The notes under the pieces were generated by a model. That model was not told the origin of the DNA and made no database searches. It saw only the letters and a program-made list of their open reading frames with translations. Positions 46,712 through 55,337 of a stretch of DNA of 64,000 nt are shown piece after piece. The position numbers were made by a program, and so were the translations under genes. Each line of letters begins with the position of its first letter. Position 1 is the first letter of the stretch. This DNA is from Chitinophagales bacterium (GTDB lineage Bacteria; Bacteroidota; Bacteroidia; Chitinophagales; JADIYW01), in NCBI GenBank assembly GCA_020636545.1, contig JACJXS010000009.1, positions 62,001-126,000 on the forward strand, written 5' to 3'.

Positions 46712-47719
46712 ATGAGAACGCTAAAGCATAAAATATTTATTAAAAATAATCTTAGCTCTGTTTCCTTTCTATTTTGTTTTCTTTTATTCTCTTCTTGCTC
46801 TGGATTTAAAAATTCTCAACATGCCATTCATTTAGATAAAAGTTATTGCAATAAACAAAAACAGACAATTTATACCCAAGCAGATTTACCTAAACCTCTT
46901 TATGAATTAGACATTGATACTGTTTTAAAAAATAGATTTTCTAATACTTCACTCAATATGGCAAATGCTATCGGAATATTAGATATTTTAACCGACTACA
47001 CAAAACTTCTCTTAGATAGTAGCCATTCGTCTTCTCTCGAAAAAAGAATTGCTATTTTAGAACATATACACCAAATTGACCAAAAAATAAATTTTACTTC
47101 TCTCGAAATTTCTGCTATTGCTAGTGAATTGGATTGTGAAGAGGAGCGAACCAATCAGTTTGCATCTTATTTAAAAGAACGTGAAAGCCAAACGGAGAAA
47201 GGCTTGGTTATTGGTTCCATAATTGTTGGTGCTGCTGGTGCAATTGCGGCAGAGGTCGTTGCTAAGAAATCATCAAATGATAATTTGGTAACTGGTTTTA
47301 CTATCGGAACGAGTTTAGTAGAAACATCATTGGGTGTTTTAATGCTAGTGAATAAAAGAAAAATTGATTTTAAACATTCAGATAATGCTTTGACTGATAT
47401 TTGGAACAATTCAACGGTTTCAAGTTATTTTCCACCTTCAATTTGGTATTACCTCACTTATGAGAATCCTAATACGAAAGAGAAATCTTTAGCAAAATTA
47501 TTAGTAGAAAAATGGTTTTTATTTGGACAGGTTGAGGAAGAAAGCAGTAATCCAAAAGACAATAACAACAAATTGTATTTTGGGAATGGTGGTCAATATG
47601 GTGCTGATGAATTAGATAATCGTGCGGATATGCTCGACCAAACAGAATCTTATGTTACCTTAATGAAACAAGATTTAAAAACGCTTATGGCAGAAATTGC
47701 TAAGCTTGATAAAAAGTAA
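46712..47719 (+). CDS. lipoprotein with a glycine-rich hydrophobic hairpin
   Basis: A 335-residue protein, not recognised. The N-terminal signal ends in a lipobox (LLFSSC, modified Cys). The middle has two glycine-rich hydrophobic stretches, 'GSIIVGAAGAIAAEVVA' (about 170-186) and 'LVTGFTIGTSLVETSLGVLML' (given here in full at 21 residues only by its ends: LVTGFTIG ... GVLML, about 194-214), separated by a short polar turn. This resembles a membrane hairpin or glycine zipper. A TATTTTTG box (46697-46704) stands just before the start. It is 38 bases after mcrC but with its own promoter-like box, so a link to the defence system is uncertain. Confidence 0.65.
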   Translation: MRTLKHKIFIKNNLSSVSFLFCFLLFSSCSGFKNSQHAIHLDKSYCNKQKQTIYTQADLPKPLYELDIDTVLKNRFSNTSLNMANAIGILDILTDYTKLLLDSSHSSSLEKRIAILEHIHQIDQKINFTSLEISAIASELDCEEERTNQFASYLKERESQTEKGLVIGSIIVGAAGAIAAEVVAKKSSNDNLVTGFTIGTSLVETSLGVLMLVNKRKIDFKHSDNALTDIWNNSTVSSYFPPSIWYYLTYENPNTKEKSLAKLLVEKWFLFGQVEEESSNPKDNNNKLYFGNGGQYGADELDNRADMLDQTESYVTLMKQDLKTLMAEIAKLDKK

Positions 47720-47741
47720 GCCAATTGGATTCTTAGCTATA

Positions 47742-47772
47742 TTTGAACATTACGAGTTTAATTTTATCTTTG
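47742..47772 (+). promoter_or_regulatory. promoter of the tgt-permease transcript
   Basis: TTTG (47742-47745), 19 bases, then TATCTTTG (47765-47772), an exact Bacteroidota promoter. Transcription would begin only a few bases before the TTG start of tgt at 47783, leaving an almost leaderless mRNA. Confidence 0.7.
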
Positions 47773-47782
47773 TTCAAAAAAT

Positions 47783-48910
47783 TTGAATTTTTCTATACAA
47801 TATCAAGATGCTCAATCGAATGCTCGTGTCGGTAAAATTACAACCGATCACGGCACCATAGAAACGCCAATTTTTATGCCAGTTGGTACTCAAGGTGCCG
47901 TAAAAGCTGTGCATTTCGACGAATTGCATAATGATATCCAAGCTCAAATTATTTTAGGAAATACTTATCATTTATATTTACGTCCAGGTTTAGAAATATT
48001 AGAAAAAGCTGGTGGTTTGCATCAATTCAATACTTGGAAAAAGCCGATATTAACGGATAGTGGTGGTTATCAAGTTTATTCATTAAGTCATAGAAGAAAA
48101 ATTACCGAACAAGGTGTTACTTTTCAGTCGCATATTGATGGTAGCAAACACTTGTTTACTCCAGAAGGCGTAATGGATATACAATGTACTATCGGTGCAG
48201 ATTTTATGATGGCTTTTGATGAATGTACACCTTATCCTTGTGCTTATAATTATGCCAAAAAATCTTTGAAATTAACACACGATTGGCTGGACAGATGTAT
48301 TGAAAGATTTGATAATACACCTGCAAAATATGGCTATGAGCAACAATTACTTCCGATTGTTCAAGGTAGTGTATATAAAGATTTAAGAATAGAATCAGCA
48401 GAATTTATCGCTTCAAAAAATAGATTTGGCAATGCCATAGGTGGTTTAGCCGTAGGTGAACCTGCCGAAGAAATGTATGCAATGACTGAAGTTGTAACGA
48501 ACATTTTGCCAAAAGACAAGCCTCGCTATTTAATGGGTGTTGGTACACCTGCAAATATTTTAGAATCCATTGCTTTAGGTATTGATATGTTTGATTGTGT
48601 AATGCCAACAAGAAATGCTCGACACGGTTTATTATTTACCTCTCAAGGAATTATTAATATAAAAAACCAAAAGTGGAAAGATGATTTTTCACCGATTGAT
48701 TCCTTAACTTGCCCAACTAGTCAAGTACATTCAAAAGCATATCTACGTCATTTATTTGTAACAGCCGAGATTCTAGCGATGCAAATTGCATCAATTCAAA
48801 ATTTAAGTTTCTATCTTTGGTTGGTTAATGAAGCACGTGAACAAATTAAAGCCGGTACTTTCTCCAATTGGAAAGCTCCTATGATACAAAAAATCATGCA
48901 AAGATTATAA
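47783..48910 (+). CDS. tgt: queuine tRNA-ribosyltransferase (tRNA-guanine transglycosylase)
   Basis: A 375-residue Tgt that exchanges guanine-34 for the queuosine precursor in tRNA. The catalytic regions are intact: 'DSGGYQVYSL' (Asp near 92), 'FMMAFDECTPYP', 'GGLAVGEP' and 'FDCVMPTRNARHG'. The usual C-terminal zinc site is changed: C-x-C-x-x-C appears as L-T-C-P-T-S near 311, and the histidine of 'IHNL' is Gln ('SIQNLSFYL'), leaving one of four ligands. The start is TTG, because the next in-frame ATG is inside the conserved 'ETPIFMPVG'. The next gene begins 10 bases after its stop. Confidence 0.93.
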   Translation: MNFSIQYQDAQSNARVGKITTDHGTIETPIFMPVGTQGAVKAVHFDELHNDIQAQIILGNTYHLYLRPGLEILEKAGGLHQFNTWKKPILTDSGGYQVYSLSHRRKITEQGVTFQSHIDGSKHLFTPEGVMDIQCTIGADFMMAFDECTPYPCAYNYAKKSLKLTHDWLDRCIERFDNTPAKYGYEQQLLPIVQGSVYKDLRIESAEFIASKNRFGNAIGGLAVGEPAEEMYAMTEVVTNILPKDKPRYLMGVGTPANILESIALGIDMFDCVMPTRNARHGLLFTSQGIINIKNQKWKDDFSPIDSLTCPTSQVHSKAYLRHLFVTAEILAMQIASIQNLSFYLWLVNEAREQIKAGTFSNWKAPMIQKIMQRL

Positions 48911-48920
48911 ATCAACAGTC

Positions 48921-50000
48921 TTGAAAGTATTAGACAAATATATTATAAAGCAGTTTTTAATCACTTTTTTCTTTGCTGTTTTTCTATTGAGTTTAATTGC
49001 TATTATTATTGATATAACTGAAAAAATTGATAATTTCTTAGAAAATGATGCTCCGCTCAAAACCATCATTTTTGATTATTATGTAAATTTTGTTCCGTGG
49101 ATAGTTTTATTGATAGCTCCACTTTTTGTATTTATTTCCGTCGTTTATTTTACTGCAAGACTTACTATGAATACAGAAATTATTTGTATGCTAAATGGTG
49201 GTATGAGTTTCTACCGATTGATAGTACCTTATTTGTTTACTTCCATTTTATTGGCTCTAGGAATTGGTTATTATGCACACAATATTTTACCCAATCAAAA
49301 TACAAAACGAATTGCATTTGAGGAAGTTTATGCCACAAAAAAAGATAATAAAACATACTCTATTAATTATCATTTTCAGATAAGTAAAGATACTTTTTTA
49401 TATACTCAAAATTATTATGAAGAATCTAAAACTGGTAATAAATTTACGATGGAAACCATGAAAAATGGTCAAATTGCCAGTCGTTATGAAGCATCAAGTA
49501 TTCAGTGGGATACTTCCAAACTGAAATGGAATATGAATAATTATTCCATCAGAAAAATAAAAGAAAAAGATGATGAATTATTAGAAGGTTCAGATACGAT
49601 TTTAAGTTTACCAATTACACCCAAAGATTTTATAATTCAAGTGTATGATATGGAAACAATGACAACCGACAAGTTAAAACAATTCATTCACGATCAAAAA
49701 GTTAAAGGAGCAGAAAACACCAAATTCTATGAATTAGAAAGATATCGTCGTTCTGCAGTGCCATTTAGTGTAATAATTCTGACACTTATTGGTGTTGCCT
49801 TAACGACTCATAAAGTTCGAAATGGAATGGGTATTTATCTTGTTTTAGGTTTGCTGATTAGTGGTGCATTTATCATCATACAACAATTTTCAGGCGTATT
49901 TGCAACCAAAGGCAATTTAGATCCAATGTTGGGAGCTTGGATTCCAAATTTTATTTTTGCTATAGTTGCTTTATTGCTTATATATAGAGCACCAAAATAA
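48921..50000 (+). CDS. LptG/YjgP-YjgQ family permease
   Basis: A 359-residue inner-membrane protein of the LptF/LptG family that moves lipopolysaccharide toward the outer membrane. It begins 'KVLDKYIIKQFLITFFFAVF', has three N-terminal helices (about 8-30, 50-75, 100-120), a large periplasmic beta-jellyroll (about 130-270), and three C-terminal helices ending near residue 357. The start codon is TTG. It is probably co-transcribed with tgt. Whether it is LptF or LptG is not resolved. Confidence 0.88.
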   Translation: MKVLDKYIIKQFLITFFFAVFLLSLIAIIIDITEKIDNFLENDAPLKTIIFDYYVNFVPWIVLLIAPLFVFISVVYFTARLTMNTEIICMLNGGMSFYRLIVPYLFTSILLALGIGYYAHNILPNQNTKRIAFEEVYATKKDNKTYSINYHFQISKDTFLYTQNYYEESKTGNKFTMETMKNGQIASRYEASSIQWDTSKLKWNMNNYSIRKIKEKDDELLEGSDTILSLPITPKDFIIQVYDMETMTTDKLKQFIHDQKVKGAENTKFYELERYRRSAVPFSVIILTLIGVALTTHKVRNGMGIYLVLGLLISGAFIIIQQFSGVFATKGNLDPMLGAWIPNFIFAIVALLLIYRAPK

Positions 50001-50099
50001 ATTCTGTAATAATAGCTTGTTGAAATACTTTTCATAAAATATTCCATAAGCCCTTTATTCATCGGCGATACAAAGGTTTATACCAACTATTTTTCAGTA

Positions 50100-51068
50100 T
50101 TATTTGCCTTTTCTTGCTAAAACTTTCTCTACTTTTTCGATAAAATTTTTGGGCATTAAACCGTATTTCTCTAACAATTGGTCTGGAGTTCCACTTTCGC
50201 CAAAGCTATCATTTACTGCCACAAATTCTTGAGGGACTAAATAGTTTTGAATTAAAACACTTGCAACGCTTTCACCTAATCCACCTGCCATTTGATGTTC
50301 TTCAGCAGTAACAACACAACCTGTTTTTTGCACTGATTTCAGAATAGCCTCCACATCTAATGGTTTTATTGTATGCATATTGATTAACTCAACAGAGATG
50401 CCTCTTTTTTCTAATTCTTGACCAGCAAGAACTGCATGCCAAACTAGATGTCCACAAGCGATGATTGTAACATCTGTTCCTTCAGATAAAAATTGAGCCT
50501 TCCCAATCTCAAAAGTTGTATCTTCTTTTTCGGTAAAAATTGGCCAAAATGGACGACCAAATCTTAAATAAGTTGGTCCATTTCTTTCGATAATTGCTTT
50601 TGTTGCCAAGCGTGTTTGATTGTAATCACAAGGAACAACGACAGTCATGTGTGGCAACATCTTCATCAATCCTATATCCTCTAAAATTTGATGCGTAGCA
50701 CCGTCTTCGCCTAAAGTCAAACCAGCATGTGAACAACAAATTTTTACATTTTTATCAGAATAAGCCACCGATTGACGAATTTGGTCATAGACTCTTCCTG
50801 TTCCAAAATTGGCAAATGTTGTCGCCACTGGAATTTTTCCACCTATAGTTAAACCTGCTGCCAAGCCAATCATATTAGCTTCTGCAATTCCTGTTTGTAT
50901 AAAACGCTCTGGAAAATCTTCAATAAATTTCTCTAATTTCAAAGAACCAATTAAGTCGGCACAAAGTGCTACAACCTTTGGGTTCTCTTTACCTGCTTCG
51001 TGTATGCCAACTCCAAAACCACTTCTGGTATCTTTCTTTTCCGTAAAAGTTATATTGCTTAAGCTCAT
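50100..51068 (-). CDS. transketolase, C-terminal subunit
   Basis: A 322-residue half transketolase (pyrimidine-binding and C-terminal domains). It has 'TGIAEANMIGLAAGL' and 'TFANFGTGRVYDQIRQSVAYS', the phenylalanine loop and glutamate that work on the thiamine diphosphate of the partner half. The N-terminal (pyrophosphate-binding) half is normally encoded beside it but is not adjacent: upstream is a saccharopine-dehydrogenase-type gene 13 bases away. An N-terminal partner must be encoded elsewhere if the enzyme is active in the pentose phosphate pathway. Confidence 0.88.
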   Translation of the reverse strand: MSLSNITFTEKKDTRSGFGVGIHEAGKENPKVVALCADLIGSLKLEKFIEDFPERFIQTGIAEANMIGLAAGLTIGGKIPVATTFANFGTGRVYDQIRQSVAYSDKNVKICCSHAGLTLGEDGATHQILEDIGLMKMLPHMTVVVPCDYNQTRLATKAIIERNGPTYLRFGRPFWPIFTEKEDTTFEIGKAQFLSEGTDVTIIACGHLVWHAVLAGQELEKRGISVELINMHTIKPLDVEAILKSVQKTGCVVTAEEHQMAGGLGESVASVLIQNYLVPQEFVAVNDSFGESGTPDQLLEKYGLMPKNFIEKVEKVLARKGK

Positions 51069-51081
51069 GCTATTATTTTTA

Positions 51082-52284
51082 TTAATATTCGTGGGGTAAT
51101 TCTAAACCAACTGTTTCGTTCCAAGGCAAACCGTATATGCCAATTTGTTGCATAAATGGATCTGGATCCATTTCTTCAGTATTGTAAACACCTGGTTTCA
51201 TCCAAATACCTTCCATCATTAATTTTGCACCCAACATTGCAGGAACACCTGTTGTATAACTTACGCCTTGTGCCTTACAATCATTATAAGCATCTTGATG
51301 TTTACAGTTGTTCCAAATAAAATAGGTTTTATCCTTTCCATCTTTGATGCCTTTAATTTGACAACCGATAGAAGTTTCTCCAGTATAATTTTCGCCTAAA
51401 CTTCCTGGTTCCGGCAGTAATGCTTTCAAAAATTCAATAGGAATAATTTCACGTCCTTGGAATTTAATTGGTTTGATAGAAGTTATTCCGATATTTTGCA
51501 TAACACGCAAGTGTGTTAAATATTCTTGCCCGAAAGTCATCCAAAATCTAGCTCTTTTAATTGTAGGAAAATTTTTAACTAATGATTCTAATTCTTCGTG
51601 GTATAATAAATAAGATTCTTTTGGACCAATATTTGGATATTCAATGGGTTTGTGGATAGACATCGCAGGAATTACTTTCCATTCGCCATTTTCCCAATAT
51701 TTTCCATCTTGAGTAATTTCTCTAATATTAATTTCTGGATTAAAATTGGTAGCAAATGCTTGACCGTGATCGCCTGCATTACAATCTACAATATCCAAAT
51801 AATGCATTTCATCAAAATGGTGTTTTGCTGCGTGTGCAACATAAATTTGGGATTGTCCTGGGTCAAAACCACAGCCCAATAAAGCCATTAAGCCTTTTTC
51901 TTTAAATCTTTCTTGATAAGCCCACTGCCAACTATACTCAAATTTTGCTTCATCTTTAGGTTCGTAGTTTGCAGTATCTAAATAATGTACTCCTGTTTCC
52001 AAACAAGCATCCATTATGGTTAAATCTTGATAAGGCAGTGCCACATTAATTACCATATCTGGTTTGAAAGCATTGATAAGTGCCACTAATTGCGGAACAT
52101 CATCTGCATCTACAGCTGCTGTTTGTATTTTGGCTTCAGGAATTGCATTAGCAATTGCATCACATTTTGCTTTTGTTCTGCTCGCTAACATAATTTCAGA
52201 GAAAACTTCAGGAACTTGTGCACATTTGCGTACGACAACATTGCCTACGCCACCTGCTCCAATAATTAAAACCTTTTTTGACAT
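51082..52284 (-). CDS. saccharopine dehydrogenase family protein (carboxynorspermidine dehydrogenase-like)
   Basis: A 400-residue protein whose N-terminus 'KVLIIGAGGVGNVVVRKCAQ' is the NAD(P)-binding fold typical of carboxynorspermidine dehydrogenases, with 'ALGCGFDPGQSQIYVAHA' (about 145-160) and a C-terminal 'DPDPFMQQIGIYGLPW'. This enzyme makes carboxy(nor)spermidine from aspartate semialdehyde and a diamine in the alternative spermidine pathway. Assignment is by similarity of motifs; lysine metabolism is the other possibility. The decarboxylase partner is not in the window. Confidence 0.85.
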   Translation of the reverse strand: MSKKVLIIGAGGVGNVVVRKCAQVPEVFSEIMLASRTKAKCDAIANAIPEAKIQTAAVDADDVPQLVALINAFKPDMVINVALPYQDLTIMDACLETGVHYLDTANYEPKDEAKFEYSWQWAYQERFKEKGLMALLGCGFDPGQSQIYVAHAAKHHFDEMHYLDIVDCNAGDHGQAFATNFNPEINIREITQDGKYWENGEWKVIPAMSIHKPIEYPNIGPKESYLLYHEELESLVKNFPTIKRARFWMTFGQEYLTHLRVMQNIGITSIKPIKFQGREIIPIEFLKALLPEPGSLGENYTGETSIGCQIKGIKDGKDKTYFIWNNCKHQDAYNDCKAQGVSYTTGVPAMLGAKLMMEGIWMKPGVYNTEEMDPDPFMQQIGIYGLPWNETVGLELPHEY

Positions 52285-52307
52285 GATATTTAATATATAA
52301 TTTGAAG

Positions 52308-52315
52308 CAAAAATA
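52308..52315 (-). promoter_or_regulatory. candidate -7 box (TATTTTTG) before the saccharopine dehydrogenase gene
   Basis: An exact TAnnTTTG match on the minus strand 24 bases before the ATG, with no obvious -33 element at normal spacing. Confidence 0.35.
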
Positions 52316-52372
52316 ATAAAAAAATGTAGCTTTTCTATTAATGAAACAATTTACTAATTCAATAATTGAAAG

Positions 52373-52436
52373 AATGAAATAATTTAGTAATGAAATAATT
52401 CAAAAATGAAAATTTCGTAAAATGAAAACTTTACTT
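52373..52436 (+). repeat. degenerate 16-bp tandem repeat
   Basis: Four successive 16-base units, each starting AATGAAA (52373, 52389, 52405, 52421), the first two nearly identical (AATGAAATAATT-). A related AATGAAACAATTTA lies at 52340-52353. The array stops a few bases before the insertion sequence. It is non-coding. Confidence 0.7.
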
Positions 52437-52442
52437 CTGAAT

Positions 52443-53361
52443 AGACCTCTTGCGAAATTCACACTAAGCTAATAAAAAACTATTTCCAATCTAGTTTAAT
52501 AACCTAAACTTGTTGATGATTTGGAAAGAAATTAAAAATCTAAAGCCGACAGATTTTAAAAGGCTAACAGGAGTAACACCTATTATATTCTTGCATTTAG
52601 TGGAAGCTGTGAATGACTATGAAGCAAAGACACGAAAGCGAGGAAGAACAGGTAGAAAATCGCATTTAATAACAGAGGACAAGCTACTAATGACCTTGAT
52701 GTATCTTCGAGAATATCGTACTATGTTTCATATAGGAGTTGCATACGGATTAAGTGAAAGCAATGTTTGTAGAACTATAAAATTTATAGAACAAGCATTA
52801 ATTAGTCACCCTTCCCTACATCTACCTGGCAAACGTGTCTTAACAGAGTCAGAACATCTCTTTGAAGTTATCCTAATAGATGTAGCAGAGACCCCAATTG
52901 AACGACCTAAAAAAAACAACGTAAATATTACTCAGGTAAAAAGAAAAGACATACTATAAAAACACAGATAGTAGCAGAAAAACATACACGAAAAATAATC
53001 TGTTTGCATAATAGTATAGGCAAACAACATGATTTTAAACTTTTTAAAAATAGTAGAGTATTTATACATCCTACTATAAAAGCACAAACAGATACTGGTT
53101 ATCAAGGTATTAAAAAGCAACACGCTAATAGTGAACTACCCAAGAAACGGAGTAAGAAAAATCCGCTAACTAAAGAAGATAAGATACAAAATAGAAAAAT
53201 ATCATCCCACAGAGTGCTAATAGAAAACATTATCCGTGAACTAAAAATATTTAAAATATTAGCAGAAAAATATCGAAATCGAAGAAGAAGATTTAACTTA
53301 AGAATGAATATTATTGCAGGAATTTATAATCTAAGTCTAAAATGAATTTCGCAAGAGGTCT
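52443..53361 (+). mobile_element. IS5-type insertion sequence, complete
   Basis: A 919-bp element with perfect 19-bp terminal inverted repeats (52443-52461 and 53343-53361, AGACCTCTTGCGAAATTCA and its complement). It is flanked by a 3-bp direct duplication AAT (52440-52442 and 53362-53364), as in the ISL2-type branch of IS5. Its transposase stop codon lies inside the right repeat. Intact ends and duplication point to a recent insertion. Confidence 0.92.
52516..53345 (+). CDS. IS5-type transposase, made by -1 ribosomal frameshift
   Basis: Two overlapping frames form one DDE transposase. Frame 1 (from ATG 52516, with TTG codons at 52510 and 52513 possible) has the N-terminal helix-turn-helix and the first catalytic Asp in 'ILIDVAETP', and stops at 52959. 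At 52911-52917 is the slippery heptamer A AAA AAC, in phase for a -1 slip. The -1 frame then reads 'KQRKYYSGKKKRHT', 'DTGYQG' (second Asp) and 'HRVLIENIIRELK' (Glu), to the TGA at 53345. No stimulatory stem-loop was clear. Programmed frameshifting at such a site is known in several IS families. Confidence 0.88.
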
Positions 53362-53391
53362 AATAAAGTATTAATTGGAAAATCGTATTGC

Positions 53392-54423
53392 TTATTTTCT
53401 AATTCTTAGAAAATTTTCTGCTAATCTTAATCCTTTAATTTGCATTTCTAAAAACTGAATTAAAGATTCTTCACTTTGCTCTGCATATTTCAACAGTTCT
53501 GAAGCTTGTCCATAAATGCTTTTGTATTCCAATTTTTGCATTAGATAGTATCCATCTAAAAAATTTTTTATGCCGCCTGATATAATAAATTGCTTACATA
53601 AAATTGCACTATTGGATTCTTCCTGTTTAATTTCATTGATAAAATCGACCATTTCTTCGGCACTATGTCCAATATTTGAAATAGATTTATATAAAGCTAA
53701 TTTTTCGGGTTCACTACGTAATAATTCTAATTTTGAAAAATTAGTACCTCCAAAAGCGGCTAATTCTATGGCTTGTATTGGCAATTTCATTAAGGCTTTA
53801 AGGCTTTCTTTGCCCATTCCTTGTCCTACTTCTTTAACTATTATTTTAGTATCTAATTTTTCTATTAAACGTTGTAAAGTAATTATTGGAGCTATTGTAA
53901 TTTTATCACCTTCTGGTTGTAGCCATTCTTGCAATGGATTGATATGAACAATTAAGCCATCTGCACTTAAACGAGCAATTAGGTCTTTAATTTTTTGAAC
54001 TTGTTGATTTTTTAATATTAATTCAATTTGAGCAATACCTAAATTGGCATAAAATGGCAAATCATCTCCAATAATTTTTCTGAAATCAAAATCTTTGATA
54101 CGTTCATTATTATCCAACAGCGAGCGACAAGAACCTAAACCCATACCCATTTTAAACTTTGCAGATGCTTTGGCTAAATTGGAATTGATAAAAAATGCTT
54201 TTTCAGTTCCGCCCGTCATACTCGAAACCCAAATTGGTGTTTGAATATTTTTATCTAAAAATTGAAAGCTGTCTATTTTTTCATTAGGATGTGAAGATAA
54301 AGCTGGTTCGTAATAAAATCTTTTATCTGACAAACTTTGTGCAGTCTGAGATTTAAAAGCCAATTCTATATGATCTTGCTTTCTGTTTTCGGCGTTGCTA
54401 TCTTGTAAATAATTTGAATCCAC
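53392..54423 (-). CDS. fni: type 2 isopentenyl-diphosphate delta-isomerase
   Basis: A 343-residue FMN-dependent type 2 IDI that interconverts IPP and DMAPP. It shows 'RKQDHIELAF' near the N-terminus, 'VSSMTGGTEKA' (FMN loop, about 70-80), 'GMGLGSCRSLLDN', 'HINPLQEWLQPEGD' with the catalytic Gln/Glu, 'VKEVGQGM' and a glycine-rich C-terminal phosphate site. A TACTTTTG -7 box (54442-54449, minus) lies just before the start. The insertion sequence ends about 30 bases beyond its stop codon. Confidence 0.92.
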   Translation of the reverse strand: MDSNYLQDSNAENRKQDHIELAFKSQTAQSLSDKRFYYEPALSSHPNEKIDSFQFLDKNIQTPIWVSSMTGGTEKAFFINSNLAKASAKFKMGMGLGSCRSLLDNNERIKDFDFRKIIGDDLPFYANLGIAQIELILKNQQVQKIKDLIARLSADGLIVHINPLQEWLQPEGDKITIAPIITLQRLIEKLDTKIIVKEVGQGMGKESLKALMKLPIQAIELAAFGGTNFSKLELLRSEPEKLALYKSISNIGHSAEEMVDFINEIKQEESNSAILCKQFIISGGIKNFLDGYYLMQKLEYKSIYGQASELLKYAEQSEESLIQFLEMQIKGLRLAENFLRIRK

Positions 54424-54441
54424 CTTTTAGGTTTATATAAG

Positions 54442-54449
54442 CAAAAGTA
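54442..54449 (-). promoter_or_regulatory. candidate -7 box (TACTTTTG) of the IPP isomerase gene
   Basis: An exact TAnnTTTG match 19 bases before the ATG on the minus strand; no clear -33 TTG. The leader would be very short. Confidence 0.4.
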
Positions 54450-54485
54450 CAAATATTTTATGGTAATAAAAGTCTATAAAAGAAA

Positions 54486-54509
54486 AGAGGATTGCTTTGG
54501 CAATCCTCT
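54486..54509 (-). terminator. terminator of the zinc metallopeptidase gene
   Basis: A 10-bp perfect stem (AGAGGATTGC / GCAATCCTCT) with a TTTG loop, about 23 bases after the stop codon at 54533, followed on the minus strand by a T-rich run. Confidence 0.7.
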
Positions 54510-54532
54510 ATAAAACAATATAATCCTGAAAA

Positions 54533-55219
54533 TTAATCTCTTCTTCTCAAAATGAGTGAAATATAATATAATAAAGTAACTAATGAACTTAAAGCTGCTA
54601 CAACATAAGTCATTGCTGCCCATTTTAAGGCATCTTTAGCACCGTCTAATTGGTCTGCTCTCATAATATTTGCTTGATCTATCCAATGAATTGCTCGTGC
54701 TGATGCATCAAATTCTACTGGTAAGGTAATGAAAGAAAATAAAGTTGTTAAAGCAAACAAAGCAACACCAACTACTAAAACATAGGGATTATTCGTCACT
54801 GCTAGAACTCCTAATCCTGCCAAAATAATCCATTGCATATATTTTGAACTTATTTCAAGCATTGGTACCATTTTAGAACGCATTGTTAGCCAGTTATATG
54901 CAGTTGCATGTTGCACGGCATGTCCACATTCGTGTGCCGCAACTGCTGCTGCTGCAACATTAGATTGTGCATAAACCCAATCACTTAAATTGACAGTTTT
55001 GTTCAAAGGATTGTAATGGTCTGTTAATGCTCCTGGAACTGAAGTTACTGTTACATCTGTAATTCCATATTGTTGCAACATCATTTCGGCAACTTCTTTT
55101 CCTGTTAGTCCGATTGGAATTTCAGAATATTTTTTGAATTTGCTTTTTAATCTGTAACTCACCCACCAGCTTACGCCCATGATGACAAACATTAAAATAT
55201 ACAACATTCCTGAATTCAT
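54533..55219 (-). CDS. membrane zinc metallopeptidase (YugP family)
   Basis: A 228-residue membrane protein with a zincin motif H96-E-C-G-H100 ('AAHECGHAVQH'). Helices lie at about 5-22, 120-165 and 200-223, and the peptidase motif sits between them on one face. Family members are small integral-membrane metallopeptidases of unclear substrate. Its start is separated from the TPR gene by about 120 bases. Confidence 0.88.
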   Translation of the reverse strand: MNSGMLYILMFVIMGVSWWVSYRLKSKFKKYSEIPIGLTGKEVAEMMLQQYGITDVTVTSVPGALTDHYNPLNKTVNLSDWVYAQSNVAAAAVAAHECGHAVQHATAYNWLTMRSKMVPMLEISSKYMQWIILAGLGVLAVTNNPYVLVVGVALFALTTLFSFITLPVEFDASARAIHWIDQANIMRADQLDGAKDALKWAAMTYVVAALSSLVTLLYYISLILRRRD

Positions 55220-55337
55220 AATTTATAAAATTTATCTGGGACAAAATTACTTCAAATTTTTGATGTAATCTCTGTTTTAACAATATTTAATTAACTTTTT
55301 TTAGATAGTTAAAAAATGAAAAACAATAGCTATAATT

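Noticed and set aside
50040..50099. A CAAAGGTTTATA stretch between the permease and transketolase genes that resembles a minus-strand promoter
   Set aside because: The -7 box is one base off and would fire antisense into the permease gene with nothing to express; no support.
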